Source: DATARH01 sp963847345
GTDB taxonomy: Bacteria; Pseudomonadota; Alphaproteobacteria; ATCC43930; CGMCC-115725
Assembly (NCBI GenBank): GCA_963847345.1
Contig: CAWJZU010000042.1
Span: 1 to 64,000 of the forward strand
Direction: 5' to 3'
DNA length: 64,000 nucleotides
Position 1 is the first letter of the stretch. Every line of letters begins with the position of its first letter. Shown here piece after piece: positions 15,778 through 28,275 of this stretch. A program made the position numbers and the translations under genes. Under the pieces are notes generated by a model. The model saw only the letters and a list, made by a program, of their open reading frames with translations. It made no database searches and was not told where the DNA came from.

Positions 15778-18700
15778 GTGAGCACGCAGACCGAGTTGTT
15801 GCGCGCGCGCCGCTTCATGCCGCTGTTCGCGGTGCAGACGACCAGCGCGATCGGCGACAATCTGTTCAAGAGCGCCTTTGTCATGCTGGTCACGTTCGGC
15901 GCGACGATGCCGACCGCGCTCGACCCCGGCGCGCTGTCGGCGCTCGCCGGCGGGATGCTGATCGCGCCCTATTTTCTGTTCTCGGCGCTGGCCGGCGAGC
16001 TGGCCGACCGCTACGAGCGCTCACGCCTGCTGCGGATCCTGAAAGCCGCCGAGCTGGCGACCGTGCTCGTCGCCGCCCTGGCGCTGCTCGCCGGCAGCCT
16101 GGTGCTGTCGTTCGCCGCGCTATTCGCGCTGGGCGTCCAGGTAACGTTTTCGAGCCCGGTGCGCTACGCGCTGCTGCCGCAGCATCTCAAAGCCGACGAG
16201 CTGGTCGACGGCAACGCGCTGCTCGAAGGCGGCACGTTTTTGGCCATCCTGGTCGGGACGATCGCCGGCGGCATCTCGGTCGCGCTCGACCGCGGCACCG
16301 AGGCGGCCTGCCTCTTGCTGGTCCTGTGCGCGGCAGCCGGCTTCGCCGCGAGCCTCGCGGTGCCGCGCGCCCCGGCCCCGTCGCCTTCATTGCGGCTGAG
16401 CCGCAATCCGGTCGCCGCAACCGCCGCGATCCTGCGCCACGCCTGGGAACAGCGCCCTGTCAAATTGTCGATCCTCGGCGCCTCGTGGTTCTGGTTGGTC
16501 GGCGCGGTATTCCTGTCGCAGATCCCGGCTTTCGCAAAGGGGACGCTGGGCGCCGGCACCGGTGTCGTGACATTGTTTCTCGCCGCGTTCTCGATCGGGA
16601 TCGGGGTCGGCTCTGTGCTGTGCGGACGGCTGATGCAGGGCGAGATCAGCGCGCGCTACGTGCCGCTGGCGGCGTTGGGCATGGCCGCCTTTTCGCTCGA
16701 CCTCGCATTCGCCAGCCTGGAAGCGGTGCCGCCGACCGGCGGCGAATTGCTCGGCGTCCTTGCCTTCCTGTCGCGCTTTACCGGGCTGCGCATCTTTGTC
16801 GACCTGACCCTGATCGCGATCTGCGGCGGGCTGTTTATTGTGCCGCTCTACGCGATCATCCAGCACCGCAGCGACGAGGCGGCGCGGGCGCGCACGATCG
16901 CGGCCTTGAACATCATGAACGCGCTGTTCATGACCGCCGCCGCGGCGGTGACGGCGCTGCTGCTGTCGGTAGGCCTCGGCACGCCCCATCTGTGGCTGAT
17001 TCTCGGAATCCTCAATGCCGCGGCGGCGCTGTGGATCTGCCGGCTCTTGCCGCAGGACACGCTGCGGCTATTGGCGCGCATCGTTTTACGGCTGGCCTAT
17101 CGGGTCGAGTTGCGCGGCGCGGAGTATCTCGCCGCGGCCAGCGAGCGGGTCGTCATCGTGCCCAATCACGTTTCGTATCTTGACGGGCCGCTGATCGCCG
17201 CATTTCTGCCGGGCTATCCGATGTTCGCGATCGACACGGGGCAAGCGGCGAAGTGGTGGGTACGCCCGCTGCTCGCCGGCGCCGACGTCTTTCCGATGGA
17301 CCCGGCCCGGCCGATGGGGACGAAATCGCTGATCCGCGCACTGCGGGAGGGTCGGCAATGCGTGATCTTCCCGGAGGGACGGCTCAACGTCACCGGCGGC
17401 GCGCTGATGAAGATCTATGACGGGCCGGCGCTGATCGCCGACAAGGGCGACGCGCCGGTGCTGCCGGTGCGGATCGACGGGGTCGAGTTCACGCCGTTCT
17501 CGCGGCTCTCGCGTGTCGGAAGGCGGCGCCGGCGCTGGTTCCCGAAGGTGACGGTCACGCTGTACGAGCCGCGGCGCCTGACGATCCCCGCCGAGCTGCG
17601 CGGCCGGGCGCGCCGGCATCGCGCCGGTCTCATGCTCTATGACGCGATGTCGGACATGATGGCGCGCCGCCCCGATCCGCCGAGCTTGTTCGGCGCGCTG
17701 CTCGCCGCCCGCGCTGCCCATGGCGGCAGCCATCCGATCATGGCCGACCCGACCGGCGGACCGCTCAGCTACAACCGGGTGATCGCGACGAGCCTTGTGC
17801 TCGGTCGCCGGCTCGCCGGCCGCACGGCTCGCGGCGAGGCCGTCGGAGTGATGGTGCCGAATTCGATTGCTGCCGGCGTCACGTTTCTCGCATTGCAGGC
17901 GACCGGCCGCGTCCCGGCAATGCTGAACCATACGGCCGGAATCGATAACGTGCTGTCGGCGTGCCGCACGGCCGAGCTGCGCATCGTCATCACCTCGCGC
18001 CGTTTTATCGAGGTGGCAAAGCTCGACCCGCTGGCGGCGGCGCTGGCCGATGCGGTCGAGATCGTCTGGCTCGAGGATCTGCGCGCAACGCTCGGCTTGC
18101 ATGACAAGCTGTACGGCCTCGCCGCGCCGCGCATCGCCGCCGCGCGGCATCGCCGCCTCGGTATCGCCGCCTGCCGACCCGGCCGCGATCCTGTTCACCT
18201 CGGGATCGGAGGGAGCGCCCGAAAGGCGTCGTGCTGAGCCACGCCAATCTGCTCAGCAACCGGCGGCAGCTCGCGGCGCGCGTCGATTACAGCCCGGCCG
18301 ACCATCTGCTCAATCCGCTGCCGATGTTCCACAGCTTTGGTTTGACCGGCGGGTTCGTGCTGCCGATCTTATCCGGGGTGCGGGTGTTCCTGTATCCGTC
18401 GCCGCTGCATTACCGAATCATTCCCGAGCTGGCCTACGACATCGGCGCCACCGTGATATTCGGCACCGACACCTTTCTCGCCGGCTATGCGCGGGCCGCC
18501 AATCCCTATGATTTCTATGCGCTGCGCTATGTTTTCGCCGGCGCCGAGCCGGTGCGCGACGAGACGCGGCGGATCTGGGCCGAGCGATTCGGCAAACGCA
18601 TTCTCGAAGGCTACGGCGTTACCGAGTGCTCGCCGGTCATCGCCATCAACACGCCGATGCATTTCAAGGCCGGCACGGTCGGCCGCCTGCTGCCGCTGAT

Positions 18701-19289
18701 GGAGCACCGGCTGGAACCGTTTCCGACGCCCGAGCCGGCCTCGCCCGGAGCCGGCCGTGGCCATGACGGCGGTGTCGCGGAGAGCGGCTTATTGCTGCTG
18801 TCCGGTCCGAATGTGATGTCGGGCTATCTGCGGGCCGACCAGCCCGGGATCGTGCAGCCGCCGGAGCAGGGCTGGCACGATACCGGCGACATCGTGCGCA
18901 TCGACGAGGAAGGCTTTGTGACGATCGCCGGGCGCGCCAAGCGGTTCGCGAAAATCGCCGGCGAGATGGTCTCGCTCGCCACCGCCGAGCAGATCGCGAG
19001 CACGGCTTACCCGGAGTGGCGCCACGCCGTTGTCGCGCTTCCCGATGCGCGCCGCGGCGAGCGGCTGGTGCTGGTCAGCGAGGCGCCGGCGATTCGTCGC
19101 GACGCGCTGATCGAGGCGGCGCAGCGCGAGCGCCTGCCCGAACTTGCGATCCCGCGCGACATCGTCGCCGGGGTCGCGCTGCCGCTGCTCGGCTCGGGGA
19201 AAACGAATTACCCGGCGGTAACGCGGCTCGCGTCAGCGGCGGATCGCAGCAGTCGCGATACCGAGGCCCAACGCGCCGTTACGGGCTGA
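15778..19289 (+). CDS. Fused LplT-type MFS / PlsC acyltransferase / acyl-ACP synthetase (Aas-like), two frameshifts
   Basis: After correcting two one-base insertions (about 18172 and 18220) this is one protein of about 1,170 residues. Residues 1-430 form a 12-helix MFS domain like the lysophospholipid transporter LplT (FAVQTTSAIGDNLFKSAFV). Residues about 440-640 form a PlsC-type acyltransferase with VPNHVSYLDGPLIAAF (H-x4-D) and IFPEGR. The rest is an AMP-forming ligase with LFTSGSEGAPKGVVLSHANL, GYGVTECSPVIA and DTGDIV. In E. coli, LplT flips lysophosphatidylethanolamine inward and Aas reacylates it; here the pathway is one polypeptide. The fusion is known in proteobacteria. The segment between the two shifts reads correctly in the third frame, which argues for sequence errors. 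Confidence 0.85.
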
Positions 19290-19445
19290 GAAGCGACGGA
19301 GAAGAAGGCTGGGAAGCATTTGTTCGCAGCTGCGAGATGCGGTAATTTCATGAGACCGTAACCATCTAAAGATCGCGGCAGCTTCCGGATTTCCGGCCAG
19401 GCTCAACCGCGATTTCGCATCACAACAGCAACCAGACGCACAGAA

Positions 19446-22277
<2,832 letters not shown>

Positions 22278-22288
22278 GAGGACATGAG

Positions 22289-22807
22289 ATGACGCGGCGC
22301 ATCGGGGTCTATCCCGGCACGTTCGACCCGATCACCAACGGCCACAACGACATCATCCGGCGCGCGCTGCATGTCGTTGACCATCTCGTGCTTGGCGTCG
22401 CCCGCAACGACGCAAAGGGGCCGCTGTTCTCGACCGACGAGCGGGTCGAGATCGTGCGCGACGAGATGCAGCATTTGGAAAACGGCGGCGCCGAGCGGAT
22501 CGAGGTGCGCGCTTTCGACACGCTGTTGATGCATTTCGCCGAGTCGGTCGGGGCCGGCGTCATCATCCGCGGTCTGCGCGCCGTGTCCGATTTCGAATAC
22601 GAATTCCAGATGGCGGGCATGAACGCGCGCCTGAACCCGAATATCGAGACCGTCTTTCTGATGGCCTCGGACCGTTACCAGTTCATCTCGTCGCGTTTCG
22701 TCAAGGAAATCGGCGCACTCGGCGGAGATGTCAGGCACTTCGTCAGCCCTCGCGTAGCCGATCGCCTGCTCGACCGCTTCGCCGGCGCCCGCCCGAAACG
22801 GCCGTAG
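22289..22807 (+). CDS. coaD: Phosphopantetheine adenylyltransferase
   Basis: The 172-residue product starts at ATG 22289, preceded by GAGAGGA; an in-frame upstream TTG at 22274 would overlap gyrA and is disfavoured. The nucleotidyltransferase motif GVYPGTFDPITNGHNDII (with T/H-x-G-H), the GLRAVSDFEYEFQMAGMN segment and the C-terminal FISSRFVKEIGALGGD are all present. CoaD transfers AMP from ATP to 4'-phosphopantetheine, the penultimate step of coenzyme A synthesis. It follows gyrA by 11 bp. coaE, the last enzyme of the pathway, lies at 43939-44577. Confidence 0.96.
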   Translation: MTRRIGVYPGTFDPITNGHNDIIRRALHVVDHLVLGVARNDAKGPLFSTDERVEIVRDEMQHLENGGAERIEVRAFDTLLMHFAESVGAGVIIRGLRAVSDFEYEFQMAGMNARLNPNIETVFLMASDRYQFISSRFVKEIGALGGDVRHFVSPRVADRLLDRFAGARPKRP

Positions 22808-22866
22808 TACCGTTGGGTCGGAGACCGATCTGAGCGAATGACCAATGCTGTCGATCAGAGGTCCTG

Positions 22867-23100
22867 ATGGCGAGCGATGATACCATTACGCTTGAACTCC
22901 TCGGCGCTCGATTGCTGGCGCTGACAGCGGATTTGCGTGATCTGCAACTACGCTTTGCCGGGATGGAGACGCGCCTCGGCGCCATTGAGGCACGGTTTTC
23001 CAGCCTGGAGGCGCATTTTGCTGTGCAAGAGGAGCGTATGACCCGGCTCCTGGCTCTCGTCGTGCGCATCGCCGAGCGGGTCGGCACGCCTGCAGATTGA
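22867..23100 (+). CDS. Small coiled-coil protein, unknown function
   Basis: A 77-residue ORF with ATG 22867 preceded by AGAGG. Residues 8-65 are a heptad-patterned helix rich in Leu, Arg and Glu (LLGARLLALTADLRDLQLRF, then ETRLGAIEARFSSLEAHF). Such short coiled-coil ORFs are common in alphaproteobacteria and have no named family that I recognise. It lies between coaD and the Rieske oxygenase gene, both in the same direction. The heptad repeats support a real protein. Confidence 0.55.
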   Translation: MASDDTITLELLGARLLALTADLRDLQLRFAGMETRLGAIEARFSSLEAHFAVQEERMTRLLALVVRIAERVGTPAD

Positions 23101-23147
23101 CCGAACGCGCAACCGAAGACGCGCGTTCTGCATAAGGGACCCAATCC

Positions 23148-24476
23148 ATGGCGACGGATAAGCCCCAACCGGGAGACCGCTGGGAGGTGCTGGCGCAGAC
23201 CGGCGCCGGCACGCCGATGGGCGAGCTGCTGCGCCGCTATTGGTGGCCCGTTGCCGGCGCCAGCCAGTTTGCCGAGCCCGGCGCCAAGCCGGTTCGCCTG
23301 CTTGGCGAGGACCTGGTCCTCTACAAGGATCTCGGTGGAAAATTCGGTCTGCTCGACCGCCACTGCCGGCACCGCCGCGCCGATCTCAGCTACGGTTATG
23401 TCGAAGAATGTGGCCTGCGCTGCAATTACCACGGCTGGCTCTACGACGCCGACGGCGCCTGCCTCACCCAACCCTACGAGGACATGGCGCACCCGGAGCG
23501 GCGGCTGCGCGACGAGATCCGCATCAAATCGTACCCGGTCGAGGAACTGGGCGGCCTCGTCTGGGCCTATCTCGGCCCCGAGCCGCGCCCGCTCGTGCCG
23601 GATTGGGAATTTTTCTCCTGGCCCAACGGCTTCCGCCAGATCGTGCTCGCCGAGATCCCGTGTAACTGGTTCCAATGCCAGGAGAATTCGATCGACCCGG
23701 TGCATTTCGAATGGACCCATTCGAACTGGTCGGTCCGGCTCGACGGCAAGACCGGCCCCTACGCCCCGCGCCACCTCCGGGTCGATTTCAGCGAGTTCGA
23801 GTACGGCTTCCAATACAAGCGCATCCGCGAGGACACCGACGAGAACGACCGCCTCTGGCAGGTCGGCCGCGTCTGCCTGTGGCCCTGCGGCCTATTCACC
23901 GGCAACCATGTCGAATTCCGCGTGCCGGTAGACGACGAGAACACGCTATCGGTGATGTGGCACTTCAGCCGGGTGCCGCACGAGCGGGAGCCCTACGTCC
24001 AGAACCAAATCCCAACCTGGCAGGGACCGATCGCCGACCCCGCGACCGGCCGCTGGATCACCAGCCATGTGATGAACCAGGATTTCGTTACCTGGGTCGG
24101 GCAGGGCCGCGTTGCCGACCGCTCGAAGGAGTATCTCGCTCCCTCCGACCGCGGCATCGTCATGCTGCGCCGCCGCTTTTTGGACGACATCGAGGCGGTG
24201 AGGCAAGGCCGGGAGCCCAAGGCCATTGTCCGCGACCCCGGAATCAACCGCGCGATCCCGTTGCCGGTCGCCGAGCGCAAGAACTTTATCGCGGGCTTCC
24301 CGCGCGAGCAGTTCCTGCGCGACCCGCTCAGCCGCCGCAACCTGCGGGGCTACATCTTCCAGACCGGACAGCCGACCGACGTGCGCGACGCGTTTCTCGC
24401 CGCGATGGGGTTTACCGAAGCGGAATTGCAGCCGGACGCCGGCTCCTACGATCCGCTGGCGCCGGCTGCAAGGTAG
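23148..24476 (+). CDS. Rieske [2Fe-2S] aromatic ring-hydroxylating dioxygenase, large subunit type
   Basis: The 442-residue product has the Rieske cluster ligands C-x-H ... C-x2-H in DRHCRHRRADLSYG and LRCNYHGWLYD (about residues 68-95). A mononuclear-iron catalytic domain follows, with the 2-His-1-carboxylate motif at ENSIDPVHFEWTH (about residues 178-190). The overall architecture (QTGAGTPMGELLRRYWWPVA at the N-terminus) resembles the phthalate 4,5-dioxygenase/oxygenase-alpha group. It needs a separate reductase, which is not adjacent. AAGGGA lies upstream of ATG 23148. The EamA transporter starts just after its stop, so the two may be coupled: import or export of a substrate is a guess. 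Confidence 0.87.
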   Translation: MATDKPQPGDRWEVLAQTGAGTPMGELLRRYWWPVAGASQFAEPGAKPVRLLGEDLVLYKDLGGKFGLLDRHCRHRRADLSYGYVEECGLRCNYHGWLYDADGACLTQPYEDMAHPERRLRDEIRIKSYPVEELGGLVWAYLGPEPRPLVPDWEFFSWPNGFRQIVLAEIPCNWFQCQENSIDPVHFEWTHSNWSVRLDGKTGPYAPRHLRVDFSEFEYGFQYKRIREDTDENDRLWQVGRVCLWPCGLFTGNHVEFRVPVDDENTLSVMWHFSRVPHEREPYVQNQIPTWQGPIADPATGRWITSHVMNQDFVTWVGQGRVADRSKEYLAPSDRGIVMLRRRFLDDIEAVRQGREPKAIVRDPGINRAIPLPVAERKNFIAGFPREQFLRDPLSRRNLRGYIFQTGQPTDVRDAFLAAMGFTEAELQPDAGSYDPLAPAAR

Positions 24477-24482
24477 ACCCTG

Positions 24483-25400
24483 CTGTATTCCTGGGCCTGG
24501 ATACCGATCACGATCGGCGCGGCATTGGCGCAGACGCTGCGCAATGCCGCGCAGCGGCACCTGACCGGCGATCTCGGGGCGCTCGGCGCGACGCTGGTGC
24601 GGTTTCTATACGGTCTGCCGTTCGCGGCACTGTGGCTGGCGGTCGTCTGGCTCGTTATCGCAAACTCGCGACCGCTGCCGCCGGTGACACTGCCGTTTCT
24701 GTGGTGGATTCTGGTCGCCTCGCTGAGCCAGATCGCCGCCACCGCGCTCTTGTTGCGCTGCATGGAGGAGCGCAATTTCGCGCTCGGCGTCGCCTACGCC
24801 AAGACCGAGCTGCTGCAGATCGCGATACTCGGCCTCGTGTTGCTCGGTGATCGGATTACGATCTTTTCGGTGGCGGCGATCCTGATCGCCACCGCCGGCG
24901 TGATTCTCGTCTCGCTGCCGAAAGACGACCGCTCGCTGCGCGCGATTGCCGGGGGCTGGACCTCGCGCGCGGCGCTGCTCGGGGTCGGCTCGGGAACGGC
25001 GTTCGGGCTGGCGGCGGTCGGATATCGCGGCGCGGCCCTCGCGCTCGACACGCCGTCGATCGTGATGGCGGCGGCCTACTCGCTGGTCTGGGCGCAGGCC
25101 TGGCAGACGATCCTGCTCGGCGGCTATCTATTCTGGCGCCAGCGCCGCGTCGTTGTCGCGGTGCTGCTGGCGTGGCGCGTGTCGATGCTGGCCGGGGCGA
25201 TGGGGGCGATCGGCTCGGCCTGCTGGTTCACCGCGATGGCGCTGGAGCCGGTTGCGAACGTGCGCACGCTCGGCCTGATCGAGCTGTTTTTCAGCTATCT
25301 CGTGTCGCGGCGGTTCTTTCGCGAACGCCTGACAACCGCAGAGCTGCTCGGTTTCGTGCTGCTGGCTCTGGGCCTTGTCGGGATCGTCGGGCAGTTCTGA
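24483..25400 (+). CDS. EamA/DMT-family transporter
   Basis: About 300 residues with ten hydrophobic segments arranged as two EamA repeats (about residues 5-135 and 155-300). The first helix WAWIPITIGAALAQTLRNAA matches family N-termini, but the only canonical start in frame is TTG 24525, which would cut that helix. The reading frame is open back to 24477, right after the Rieske stop, so a CTG at 24480 or 24483, or a missed indel, is likely. These inner-membrane proteins export or import small metabolites; the substrate is unknown. Close coupling to the Rieske gene suggests shared function. Confidence 0.78.
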   Translation: MYSWAWIPITIGAALAQTLRNAAQRHLTGDLGALGATLVRFLYGLPFAALWLAVVWLVIANSRPLPPVTLPFLWWILVASLSQIAATALLLRCMEERNFALGVAYAKTELLQIAILGLVLLGDRITIFSVAAILIATAGVILVSLPKDDRSLRAIAGGWTSRAALLGVGSGTAFGLAAVGYRGAALALDTPSIVMAAAYSLVWAQAWQTILLGGYLFWRQRRVVVAVLLAWRVSMLAGAMGAIGSACWFTAMALEPVANVRTLGLIELFFSYLVSRRFFRERLTTAELLGFVLLALGLVGIVGQF

Positions 25401-25489
25401 TACATGATCCGCTTGCGGCCTCGGGAGCCCTCTGCTCCAATGCAATCGGCTTCGAGCATAATCGCCCGACCGATCAGTGGGAGCTCGCG

Positions 25490-26534
25490 ATGCCGCTGAA
25501 AAACTATTCCGTACTGAAGGGCCGACCGATAAACAACCGTCTCGCGACGGGCAGCAGTCCGCATTATCAGGTGCTTGTCTCTGCGGATGGCACACTGCAC
25601 CGGATCGCGATCAATGTCCGATCGCAGGACGGCAGCGAGGTGCAATTTCTCGTCCGCTCGCGGTTCGAGCACCCGATTACCGACCTGCTCGCCGACCTCC
25701 CCGAGGAAGTCCGGAGGGTCCCCAGCGAGCCGGGCGGCGTGGCGCTGGATTTTATCCGCAGCAACCTGATGCAACCCTGGGAGTTGCAGCCGCTGCCGCT
25801 GTCCGCAGCGGGTCCGGACAATGATTTGAACGAAAAGATCGACGCCTACGTGCAGCGGGCGATGTCCGATGAAGACGCGATGATCTACGCCTTCGGCGCG
25901 GCCTGGGGGCCGGAGCCGCAGGCGGACCGGTATTTCGGTTTCAAGCCCGGCAGCGGTATTCACGATATTCATTTCAACCAGGGAAATCCGCCCGGCAAAT
26001 ACGCCGCCGACAATGGTCCGTGGCAGGACGGCGGCTTGATCTTCCAATTCCCCCGGCAGAATCAATGGGTGGGAGTTTTCTTAAATTCCAATCGCAGGCA
26101 TGGCATTCGGACGACGGCGATGGAGGGGTGATCCTGCCGCCCGATCCCGACCATCCGGATCAGCCGCATACCCCGCCCGACCGTGATAATATCCCGCCCG
26201 TCGATGTACCCGACGGCCTCGTTCGCATTATCGCGGCTTATGTCAACGACGTTCGGACCCCCGAACGCGAAACGGTAACGCTCCTGAATACGTCCGATCG
26301 GGCCGTCGACTTGTCCGGGTGGCAAATCAAGGACAAGGAAAAAGAGCGATGACGCTGAACGGCGACATCGCCGCCGGTGAAACCATGCGCGTCCCGATGC
26401 AGGCCCCGGTGGCACTGTCAAACCGGGGCGGCATCATCACCTTGCTGAACGCGAATGGCGTCAAGGTGCACGGCGTCTCCTACACGAGAGATCAGGCGCG
26501 CCAACCCGGCCGAACCATCCCGTTCCAAAACTAG
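25490..26534 (+). CDS. DUF2278 (YukJ-like) protein with C-terminal lamin-tail domain, two frameshifts
   Basis: Three consecutive frames together encode about 345 residues. The first (MPLKNYSVLKGRPINNRLAT ... WQDGGLIFQFPRQNQWVGVF) is DUF2278, as in B. subtilis YukJ. After a one-base loss near 26080 it continues LKFQSQAWHSDD, a DUF2278 hallmark, then LVRIIAAYVNDV, VTLLNTSDRAVDLSGWQI, and, after another lost A in the A run at about 26340, AMTLNGDIAAGETMRVPM and ALSNRGGIITLLNANG. The latter part is a lamin-tail (LTD) immunoglobulin-like domain. DUF2278-LTD proteins occur widely and are uncharacterised. Both breaks are single-base deletions, in contrast to most others here. Confidence 0.75.
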
Positions 26535-26543
26535 CGTTTTGTC

Positions 26544-27404
26544 TTGCCGGAGGACGCCGAGGCCCGAAAGCGATCGCCGTGCTTGAGGCCGGATCAAAAC
26601 CCGGCGAGCGTACCGATCGTGGTCGTGCAGCGCGTGGGGAAGCGCTTCGCGTCCGGATTGCAAGCGCTGGACGGGGTCGACCTCTCGGTGTCCCGCGGGG
26701 AGTTCCTGAGCCTGCTGGGTCCGTCCGGCTGCGGCAAGAGCACGCTGCTGCGCATCGTCGCCGGGCTCAGCGAGCCTTCGGCGGGAAGCTGCACGCTGCA
26801 CCTCAGGGGGCATGCGCCGGGAGTCTCGATCCCGACCGGGCGCATCGGCTTTGTTTTTCAGGATCCGACGCTGATGCCGTGGAGCACGGTCGCGCGCAAT
26901 GTCGAATTGCCGTTCCGCATTGCTGGCCGGGTCGGCGCCGCCGAACGCGACCGGGTTGTCGAAGCGCTGCGCGCGGTCGGCCTCGCCGGGTTCGAGAAAT
27001 CCTATCCGCGCCAACTCTCGGGCGGTATGCGGATGCGCGTCTCGATCGCGCGAGCCCTCGTCACCGAACCCGATCTGCTGTTGCTCGACGAGCCCTTCGC
27101 CGCACTCGACGAGATCACCCGGCACGCGCTTAACGACGACCTGCTGCAGCTTTGGGATACGCACCGACCGACCATCCTGTTCGTCACGCACAGCGTCTTC
27201 GAGTTGGTTTATCTGTCCACCCGTATCGCCGTGATGCGCACGCGGCCCGGTCGCATCGTCGCCGACCTGCCGGTCGCTCTCCCCGCGCCGCGGCGGCAAG
27301 CGGTCCGCACCAGCCCGGAATACGCCGGCATGTGCGACACCGTGTCGGCCGCCCTCGCCAGCGCGATGCAGTCATCCCCTCCCCCGCAAACGGGGGAGAG
27401 TTAA
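26544..27404 (+). CDS. ABC transporter ATP-binding protein, nitrate/sulfonate/taurine type
   Basis: Up to 286 residues, with a weak TTG start at 26544; GTG 26619 is an alternative that would give about 262 residues, closer to the family. Walker A is LLGPSGCGKSTLLRIV, the Q-loop is FVFQDPTLMPWSTVARNVEL (the W and P are typical of SsuB/TauB), the signature is LSGGMRMRVSIARAL and Walker B is LLLLDEPFAALDEIT. It is followed by its permease 10 bp downstream. No substrate-binding protein is adjacent, so the ligand (nitrate, sulfonate, taurine, pyrimidine or other) is unknown. Confidence 0.87.
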   Translation: MPEDAEARKRSPCLRPDQNPASVPIVVVQRVGKRFASGLQALDGVDLSVSRGEFLSLLGPSGCGKSTLLRIVAGLSEPSAGSCTLHLRGHAPGVSIPTGRIGFVFQDPTLMPWSTVARNVELPFRIAGRVGAAERDRVVEALRAVGLAGFEKSYPRQLSGGMRMRVSIARALVTEPDLLLLDEPFAALDEITRHALNDDLLQLWDTHRPTILFVTHSVFELVYLSTRIAVMRTRPGRIVADLPVALPAPRRQAVRTSPEYAGMCDTVSAALASAMQSSPPPQTGES

Positions 27405-27414
27405 GGTGGGGGCA

Positions 27415-28248
27415 ATGCCAGCACCGCCTCAACCCGCGCGCATGCCAACCACCCGCGCCCTCGCCGCGCGCCTGGCGCGCGTCACGGCGCCGATCGCAAT
27501 CGGCCTCATTGCACTCGCGCTGTGGGAAGCCGTCGTGCGGATCGACCAGATCCCGCCATATGTCCTGCCGGCCCCGAGCGCGATTGCCGCGAGCCTGTGG
27601 ACCGACGGGCCGAGCCTTTTCTCGTCCCTGCTCGTAACGTTGCGCATCACCTTGGCGGCGCTCGCCGCGGCGGCGTTGTTCGGCGGGGCGATCGCGCTGT
27701 TGTTCTCGCGCTCGCGGCTGCTGGAGATCAGCCTGTTTCCCTACGCGGTCGTCCTGCAGGTGACCCCGATCGTCGCGATCGCGCCGTTGATCATCATCTG
27801 GGTCAAAACGCCGTTTCTCGCCTTGCTGGTTTGCGCCTGGATCGTTGCGTTCTTTCCGATCGTCTCGAACACAACAGTCGGCCTCAACAGCGCCGACCGC
27901 AACCTGTTGGCGCTATTCCGCCTGTACGGCGCCTCGCCGGGGCAGACACTGCGCTATCTCCGTATCCCGACCGCGCTGCCCTATTTCCTCGCGGGGCTGC
28001 GGATCAGCGGCGGGCTGGCGCTGATCGGCGCGGTCGTCGCCGAGTTTGTCGCTGGCACCGGCGGGGCCGAGACCGGGCTCGCTTTCCGCATTCTCGAATC
28101 CGGCTACCGTCTCGCGATCCCGCGCATGTTCGCCGCGCTGTTGCTGCTGTCACTGACCGGCATCGTCATTTACGCGCTACTCGACTTCGTGTCGCGGCGG
28201 CTTCTGCGCCGCTGGCACGAAAGCGCTTTCGACGCCGAGGACGAATAA
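27415..28248 (+). CDS. ABC transporter permease, SsuC/TauC type
   Basis: The product has 277 residues from ATG 27415; GTG 27406 is also possible. It has about six membrane helices and the BPD_transp_1 fold, with the EAA-like loop ALFRLYGASPGQTLRYLRIP and the upstream VTPIVAIAPLIIIWVKTPFL, typical of SsuC-type permeases. It forms a transporter with the ATPase encoded 10 bp upstream. The binding protein must be encoded elsewhere. It converges with the ku gene, 27 bp away. Confidence 0.86.
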   Translation: MPAPPQPARMPTTRALAARLARVTAPIAIGLIALALWEAVVRIDQIPPYVLPAPSAIAASLWTDGPSLFSSLLVTLRITLAALAAAALFGGAIALLFSRSRLLEISLFPYAVVLQVTPIVAIAPLIIIWVKTPFLALLVCAWIVAFFPIVSNTTVGLNSADRNLLALFRLYGASPGQTLRYLRIPTALPYFLAGLRISGGLALIGAVVAEFVAGTGGAETGLAFRILESGYRLAIPRMFAALLLLSLTGIVIYALLDFVSRRLLRRWHESAFDAEDE

Positions 28249-28275
28249 TAGCGCCCGCAGCTGATCTGTGGTCGT

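Noticed and set aside
27375..27402. GC-rich inverted repeat CCCCTCCCCCGCAAACGGGG as a terminator after the ABC ATPase
   Set aside because: It lies inside the end of the coding region and has no T tract; the permease gene follows directly.
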